Positions 31,321 to 37,533 of a stretch of DNA of 37,533 nucleotides are shown piece after piece. Positions within the stretch are counted from its first letter, which is position 1, and each line of letters starts with the position of its first letter. Under the pieces are notes generated by a model. The model was not told the DNA's origin. It saw only the letters and a list, made by a program, of their open reading frames with translations, and did not search any database. This DNA is from Spirogloea muscicola. Its lineage: Eukaryota > Streptophyta > Zygnematophyceae > Spirogloeales > Spirogloeaceae. The stretch lies in contig WELB01000216.1 in assembly GCA_009602725.1 (NCBI GenBank), positions 153,824 through 191,356 of the forward strand. The letters are read 5' to 3'. The position numbers were made by a program, and so were the translations under genes.

Positions 31321-34300
31321 ATGCGCTTGTCGAGCCTCCGCGGCCGCCGTTTCGCCCAGTTCCTGCAAAGCGGCGGCGATGCCAGCGGCGTGGTCGGGGC
31401 GGCGTTTGCGGCGTGGGGCAACGGCGACCACGGGCGGCTGGGCCTGGGTGCGCCGCCGCGCTCCGGGGCACTGCCCGTTGCGCTCGGTAGCGCCGCCCTG
31501 GCCGGCTGCGGCGGCGCCCGCCAGGTCGCCTGCGGTGGCGCCCACACCCTCTTCCTCACCGGTCTGGGCCCACCGTCCACCTCCCTCCCTCATCCCCTTG
31601 CTCCCAGCTAGCGACCTCTACGTGCTGACTCGTGGGTGTTGAGCGGGTCAGCTTAGCAGCAGGTGGTGTACACCTGACAACGTGCTTGCCGTTGTACTTG
31701 GCCACTCAGGCCCTCCATCACTCATACACACTCCATTCTTTCACACAAAGTGCACCACTGTTTGCTTGATTGGAGCGCAGAGTTGCCAAATGCTTTCAGA
31801 ATCTGATAATATAATGCCAAGTACTCTAGTTGCGCCAGCTTTATTGGCAACTCCTGACTTGGGCAGCTGCCGGCTGCGGCGCAGACTCTGGCGCTGTCTT
31901 CGCTGCGGGTCTCAACGATCGCGGCCAGCTCGGGCTAGCCGTCGCCGTCGAGCGTAGCCTGGTGCGACCCCTCGACGCCCTCACGCTCGTGCACCTCCTT
32001 CCTCTTGTTCCCTGCCCTGTTTGGCTCTCTCTCCCTCCAACTCCTAGCGCTGCCTACATTCTCCTCCCTCCCCCCTGTACGCTCTTTCCTCTGTCCTCTG
32101 TCCTCTGCCTCACCTCTGTCCTCTGTCTCCTCCCTCCCTCTGCAATTCCTGCCTTTCTCCCTCTCTTCGTTCTGCAGTGATTGACAGGCTCCTTGCTCCT
32201 CCCTCTTACCTCCGTCCTGCCTCCCTAGCTCCAACAACTGCAGCCGCAGTGGCCTGCAGGAGCCCCAGCATGTCGCCGGCCTGCCCGCGCCTGCCCGCAG
32301 CGTTGCCGCTGGCCACCACTTCAGCTCCTGCATTACAGGTGTGACGCTCCAGCCAATCCTCCTCCTTTACAGAGACTCCTATTGAAAGCCACCAGTAAAA
32401 CATGCCCTAAATCATAATCCTAAACCCTTACCTTAAACCCGTAACCCTAAACCCTATGCCCTAAGAATTTCAAGCCCTAAAACCTAGAAGGCTAGACTCT
32501 GATGAACATTCCTCTGCGCCACTGCAGAGGACGGCGACCTCTGGGTGTGGGGCGACAACCGGCAAGACCAGCTCGGCCTTGGAACCAGTGCGCATCAGTC
32601 TCAGTCCCTGCTTGGCCCCATGCTTCTGTGGCCCTCGCCTGACCCAGCACTTATGCGAGCTTACACCTCATGGTGTGGCAGGCTCTGGCCGCTTGGCGCA
32701 TGTGCCACAGCGCTTGGAGGCGCTGGCGGGCGCGGATGTTGTCGGCGTGGCCTGCGGCGCCAGCCATGCGCTTGCTGTCCTTGGTCTGGCCACCAACGTG
32801 CTCATGCTTCCTCCCTCTGTATTCTCTCCAATCAACCTCCCTGCTGAACTACTCCCAGCTTTACTCTATCAATAATCATTGTTAGGCCCTCAACCTCCTG
32901 ACAGATTTGAGTAAACCATTAAATCTACCGTGCTTAAGATCTTAGTTCCTTCATACTTGTGCCCCCTAAGCCTAAGATTCTCATGCACAGCGAGTGCTGT
33001 GCTAGGATTCTGAGGCCAGAGGTGCGCAGACAGGGAAACACTGAAGTTCATGCACAATGCACACGATGGTAGTTGGCTGATGATTGAATTGCAGCCTTGA
33101 TGTGGTGGCGTTGGTTGGTGTGCTTGTGCAGGCAGCGGCGAGGTATATGCGTGGGGCGCCGGGGCGAGCGGCCAGCTCGGCCTTGGCACACAACCGCTCT
33201 TCCAGCGCCTGGCTGGCACTACCAGGTCCATCATCTTGCTTGCCATCCATCTGTCGTGATGCTGATTGCTGTGCTCTGCACCATATGAGTGCTTGTTTAG
33301 CTTCATCTGCTATATGGAGCCCCTCTGATGCCGCGCCTCTCGCCTGTGTCTGTGGCGCTGCATCTGGCAGTGAGCGGCTGCCACGCCTGCTGCGCACCCT
33401 CCAGGGCGTGAAGGTAGGTCCTTCCCTTCTTTACGCATTTTGATGTATGTGCGCACCAGCAGCATGTACCCTCTCCATGGCCCCCCTCTCTCTCCCCCTC
33501 TCAAGCCCCCACCTTCTTCCTGCCTCCACCTCTACAACATCAGCAGGGCCGTCTCCGTCTCTGTCAATGCAGTGCAACTCTGGCACCTAGTGCACTTGCA
33601 CTTTAGAAAGGGAGGGAGAGGCCGACTAGGGCCTTGGGTGGCCTTGCAGGTCACCAGCGTCGCGGCGGGGCACATGCATTCAGCGTGCACTTCTGGTGCG
33701 AGGCCCCAAGTCCCGGTCAGCGCTCGACATATGCTGCCTTGTCGTGGCGCAGACCATTCACCGTCCCTTTTACCTTCTCGCGCATTGCCACTGTACCTCC
33801 GTTTGCCGCTTCATGCCCTCCTTTCTCTCCTGTCCTTCTTACATCCTCTTTGTCCACCCTGTGTCTGGCTCTCATGGAGCTGCCGCGGCATCGCAGATGC
33901 CGGGGAGCTCTTCACATTCGGCGGCAACCGCTTTGGTCAGCTTGTGCGTTGAATGACCTTCCTTTTCACCCTCTGCTTGGCATATCCCTTGAGACAGGCG
34001 GGGAAATGGAGTTGAGAGAGGGAGGGAGTGTTGCTCATAAGTTGCTACTCCGCCAGACGCCTAGGTCTCCTTAATACCAAGGTTCTCTAGAACCCATTTG
34101 TCAAGTCTGCAATGAAATAAGTTAACAAAGGATCAAGGTTATGCAAATAGACAAAGATAAGTATACATCTGATCTCCAGGTGCATGCTTGCAGGGCATAG
34201 GGACCGAGCGCGACGTGCCGCAACCTGTGCTCATTGACGGCCTGCGAGGTGTCGAGGGCGTCGCTTGCGGTGGCTACCACACCGCTGCGCTTGCAGGTCT

Positions 34301-35639
34301 GGCCAGCACTGCCTCTTTCTCTGCTGTACCGCTTGGAAGATGAATTTTACTCAGTATAAGAAGAGGATAACATTTAGTATGTCTGACGAGCAAGTCTTCT
34401 GCTACCGTCATGCTGCAGGCTGCGGTGACCTTTCTGTATGGGGTGGCAACGAGGGTGGCTGCCTTGGGCTTGGGTTTGCCTCCCATTGCTGCGTCCTCCT
34501 TACTTACTTCCCTCTGCCCTTCCCCTCTCTCTGCTCTCTATCTCTTTCCCCCAGATATCCCTCTCTCCCTCCTCGACATTCCTTTTCACTGTACCTTCCA
34601 GTCTTATCGCCTTCTCTTTCAGGCCTCCCCACTTCCTCGTGTGCGCTTCTCTTCTATCTGTACGTGCTCTCCTTCGCTCTTACTATTGCAGATGATACTG
34701 ACTGCTATATCTCCCACATGTGCGACTTCTGCCAGGAGAAATGTGCTGGCCAACGTGCCTGGGCCCACCCGCGTTGAGGCTGATGCAGTGAAGCAGCTAA
34801 CCATGGTCCAGGTATGGGTAGAGCTCGCTGAACATTCTCTCACAGCTTGCCTGTAACCCTACTCTTGATGTAACAGCATTCCAGCAACATGGGGAAACTA
34901 AGGTATTGGACAACCTCAGGGGGGGACTGACAGCAAACATCTCACAATTCTGATACAGGTCGCCTGTGGTTGGAAGCACACCGCTGCAGTCTCAGGTACA
35001 GCGCAACCTCCCTCACTCACTCCTCTCTGCCCTACCTCACCCTCCCTTCGCCTTTTTACTTCATCACCCATCAACCTGACAGAATGTCACCTTGGCAGAT
35101 CACTTGTTTCCCATTCTCGTCCAGCAATTGATGGAGGAGTTGCATGGTGACTGAGCATGTGGCGGACTTTCCTGCACAGCGAACGGCATCCTCTTCGTTT
35201 GGGGCTGGGGCGGCGCACCAGGCGCAGCAGTTGGTAGTGGCGACTCTGGCGGTGGCCAGTTGGTCAGCAATTCCCCCCTCTTACTTCGTTCCTTTGTGAT
35301 TTCCACAAAATATGTTCTCCACTGTCCACTCTCCACTTAATATTGACTGTCAGCTATAATTTTCCCCCTCTGCAGGGATTGGATAACGATTATGACCAGC
35401 CGGTGCCGGCACACGTGGCACTCCTAGCCACTAACAGGGACAGAGAGGGCCCACCGCAGCGCCTGTTGCCCGTGCTCCAGGTGTCCTGCGGCTTCAATCA
35501 CACCGCAGCAGTGCTTGCTAGAGCCCCCACTGTCGCCACCACCGCCGCTGCCCATACATCATCCATGACGCCATCAACAGTAGCTAATACCACCAACACC
35601 ATGCCATGCATGGGACCACTGCTGCCACCCCTGCGTTGA
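31321..35639 (+). CDS. RUG3: RUG3-like RCC1-repeat protein (complete, 15 exons)
   Basis: This is a seven-bladed RCC1 propeller. The nearest family I recognise is the mitochondrial plant RUG3, which is needed for nad2 splicing and complex I. Exons: 31321-31561, 31885-31988, 32260-32338, 32528-32587, 32682-32783, 33132-33225, 33371-33413, 33650-33695, 33897-33943, 34194-34296, 34419-34473, 34736-34811, 34959-34995, 35180-35262 and 35376-35639. They join in phase to 1434 nt (477 aa). Repeat motifs in order: AAWGNGDHGRLGLG, VACGGAHTLFLT, FAAGLNDRGQLG, VAAGHHFSSCIT, LWVWGDNRQDQLGLG, VACGASHALAVL, VYAWGAGASGQLGLG, LFTFGGNRFGQL, VACGGYHTAALA, LSVWGGNEGGCLGLG, VACGWKHTAAVS, LFVWGWGGAPG and VSCGFNHTAAVL. 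The Arg-rich N-terminus (MRLSSLRGRRFAQFLQ) fits a mitochondrial presequence. Intron 1 holds a LINE tail and intron 3 a telomere-like tract. The RUG3 assignment is by motif resemblance. Confidence 0.85.
31606..31760 (+). mobile_element. LINE-type 3' tail in RCC1-gene intron 1
   Basis: The sequence ASDLYVLTRGC-stop is followed by GAGCGGGTCAGCTTAGCAGC, GTGTACACCTGACAACGTGC and CACTCAGGCCCTCCATCACTC. This is the last ten codons and the UTR of the same family, in the sense orientation of the host gene and about 44 bp after its exon 1. Confidence 0.82.
32401..32491 (-). repeat. Degenerate CCCTAAA telomere-type tract
   Basis: About nine CCCTAAA-like units with variants (CCTAAATCATAATCCTAAACC, ACCTTAAACCCGTAACCC, shortened here) fill the end of intron 3 of the RCC1-repeat gene, ending 36 bp before exon 4. 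Confidence 0.85.
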
Positions 35640-35765
35640 ATGTACAAGAGCAAGGCCTTGATGGTTGACCTCCCTCACCTCCTCCTTCCTCTGCATACAA
35701 ATTGGCCCAGCTCTGGGCATGCCAACTTCCCCTCCTCTCTCCTCCAGCCTTCCTCAGAGAGTGCA

Positions 35766-37317
35766 CTAGTAGAAAAAGTCAGAGGTGTGCATAAGGTAGA
35801 AGGAGAGGCCGCGCGACGGGGCACCGCGATCACCGCCTCGATGGCCACGGTGCATGCGTCCCTTGGCGGCGACCGCAGCTGGGGACGGCGGCTCGTCACC
35901 ACGAAGGTGCTCCCAGCGTGCCACCTGACCGTCCCACGAGACGGAGGCGAGCATTGGCGCTGTTGGGTGCCAGCTCAGGTCGCGCACGACCTCTCTGTGG
36001 AAGCCCAGGCGTGCCACCAGGACGCCACTAACCTGCAACCAATAGGTGGGAAGGGGGGGAAGGTTGGCGACAACGAAAAAGGGAAGGAGGGGGATGCAGC
36101 AATTAGGGAGGTGAAACTGGAAACAAGTGGGTATGCAACAAACACCAGAAGGGCGAGTGAGAGGGATAGGCATAAACCTCTGTGAGGGCAAGGGAAGGGG
36201 GAGGAGACAGGAGGGTGGGAAGAGAACGTCATAAGAGTTGCAGGCAAGGACTAATGGATGACAGAGTGTAAGGCAGAGGGTAGGAGGGAAGAGAAAGGGG
36301 AGGAGGAAGGAAGGAGAGGGCAAGGTGGGAGGAGATTGGATGAGGCAGGTAGAGGTGAGGCCTCTCTGACCAAGTCATAGATGTATAGGCGGCCGTCGTG
36401 CGAGCCCGTGTAGATGTACCTCTGCCCCGTGCTGCAGATTAGAGGTACCAGTCAGAGATAGTGATGCGGTGGTCACCTCGAGCAAAAGATTGGTGACTAG
36501 CAGGTCGCGGCTTGGGATGTGTAAGGGCAACGTAGAGAGCAACACACCGAATGACAGAGAGGGGGGGAGAGAGGGAGTGAGACAGACGTGAAGGTGGGGG
36601 AGAAGTAGCAACGGATGAGCGTCTGTAGCACGTGGTGGCCTGTATACGTCATGATCGACATGTCATGCGGGTGACGCAGGTCCTTGCCCCGCCCCGGGTA
36701 CTCGGCACACCGGTAGTCCCAGTTGTACACTGGCAGCTTCTTGCGCGCCATCCTGCACCACGTCACCAGCTTGTCAAACCGGTCAGCCCTCTATTATTCG
36801 TTTGACTAATTGCATAGGTGCAAGGCAGGGAGGGGCCGGAAGGTCGAGGGAGGGAAGAGAAAGTAGAGCATGTTAAGTATTACTGCAACTATGGTTTTTA
36901 ATATTGGGGATTAAGAAAAAGAGTCCAAAGGAGAGGACGACCAGAGAAGAAAAGAAGAGGGAGGCGAGCAAGTTCGGGAGGAGGATGGATAAGGAGAGGA
37001 GACCAAGAGAAAAGAAGGGGGGGGAGGGGGGGTAAGCAAAGGTAAGGTGCTGCCCACCTGGCGGCGGCGGTGTGGTTGGCCATGCGGCGAATATCCCACA
37101 ACTTGATGGTCTGATCCTTGCAGTTGGAGATGAAGTGCACGCCGTCGCGCTTGCTGTCGATGTGCGTGATGCCCTCCAGGTGGCCGACTAGGACGCCCGC
37201 CGGCTTGCTGCGAGCACCGAGAGCCCGCCGGTCCCACACCTTGCACAGGCTGTCGTCGGAGCCCGAGAAAATAAGGTGGGAGCTCTCGTCTGCAAACGCA
37301 ACTGCATTCACCTCATC
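35766..37317 (-). CDS. LEC14B/DCAF11-type WD40 protein, C-terminal four exons (partial)
   Basis: This is the substrate-receptor type WD40 protein of CUL4-DDB1 ubiquitin ligases; the plant name is LEC14B, the animal name DCAF11. Exons: 37317-37058, 36752-36588, 36431-36371 and 36032-35766 (stop TAG), in phase, giving 250 residues. Visible are DEVNAVAFADES, SGSDDSLCKVWDRR (a WDxR DDB1-binding box), GHLEGITHIDSKRDG, ISNCKDQTIKLWDIRR (a second WDxR box) and LPVYNWDYR. Then follow DLRHPHDMS, CYFSPTFTTGQRYIYTGSHD, LYIYDL and VRDLSWHPTAPMLASVSWDG. The upstream exons, with the N-terminal repeats and start, lie beyond the window or in missing sequence. It converges on the RCC1-repeat gene with 126 bp between stop codons. 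The GA-rich introns show no exons. Confidence 0.93.
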
Positions 37318-37505
37318 CTGCGGGTGACAGCGATCGCGGTCGCTGGTCAGCCAAGTGCATCAGGGAGGGAATGAGGAAAGACAACACGTAGAAAGCAAGG
37401 CCCAAGAAGCGGAGGAAGGAGACAAGAAGCAGGAGTAAGTGAGTACCGAGAGTGGAGGCCAAATATGACTGAGCGACTGAGGGAGGGAGAGAGGAGAATG
37501 GGAAA

Positions 37506-37533
37506 GGGGGGGGGGGGGGGGGGGGGGGGGGGG
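37506..37533. repeat. Terminal poly-G run
   Basis: The last 28 or so bases are an uninterrupted G homopolymer at the very end of the sequence. This is more likely a sequencing or assembly artefact (a contig end) than biology. Confidence 0.9.

Overview
This looks like a nuclear window from a streptophyte (charophyte-type green alga or early land plant). The genes are intron-rich with GT/GC-AG splice sites. The clathrin heavy chain is almost co-linear with land-plant CHC. There is a plant-type PMT (DUF248) Golgi methyltransferase, a RUG3-like RCC1 protein and a LEC14B/DCAF11-type WD40 protein, and TTTAGGG-type (Arabidopsis-type) telomere motifs are scattered through the non-coding DNA. Species cannot be fixed from the sequence. 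All exon models were built by hand from splice signals, reading phase and family conservation.

Layout. 1-1170: CT/CCG low-complexity DNA and the decayed 3' tail of a LINE-like element. 1874-7883 (-): a 12-exon PMT24/25/26-like methyltransferase whose lumenal stalk carries ten tandem 32-residue acidic repeats. 7884-8845: a shared divergent promoter region. 8846-19610 (+): a complete 31-exon clathrin heavy chain (1699 aa), with two GC-AG introns. 19611-21117: intergenic, with hairpin-repeat relics and a degenerate tandem duplication. 21118-22953 (-): a complete 7-exon histidine-phosphatase (phosphoglycerate-mutase-like) protein of 250 aa. 22954-24646: decayed LINE and hairpin repeats. 24647-27099: the two ends of a homoserine-O-acetyltransferase-like alpha/beta hydrolase (-) enclosing the first two exons of a DPH2-like gene (+) and a ~380-bp GA array containing an N. 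Neither gene is complete. 27240-31010: a nest of truncated, oppositely oriented non-LTR (LINE-type) remnants sharing one C-terminal signature and a short hairpin repeat. 31321-35639 (+): a complete 15-exon RUG3-like RCC1 protein (477 aa). 35766-37317 (-): the C-terminal four exons of a LEC14B/DCAF11 WD40 protein, converging on the previous gene with 126 bp between stop codons. The window ends in poly-G.

The genes are unrelated housekeeping functions: Golgi wall-polysaccharide modification, vesicle coat, phosphatase, mitochondrial RCC1 protein and CUL4-DDB1 receptor. No operon-like logic is expected. The most novel material is in the repeats. A roughly 60-bp hairpin unit (core GGGCTGG-AAAAG-CCAGCCC) is dispersed in both orientations, and one copy interrupts a LINE reading frame between 5-bp direct repeats. 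The LINE remnants appear to carry a C-terminal CCHC plus PDX14D (restriction-like endonuclease-type) module.
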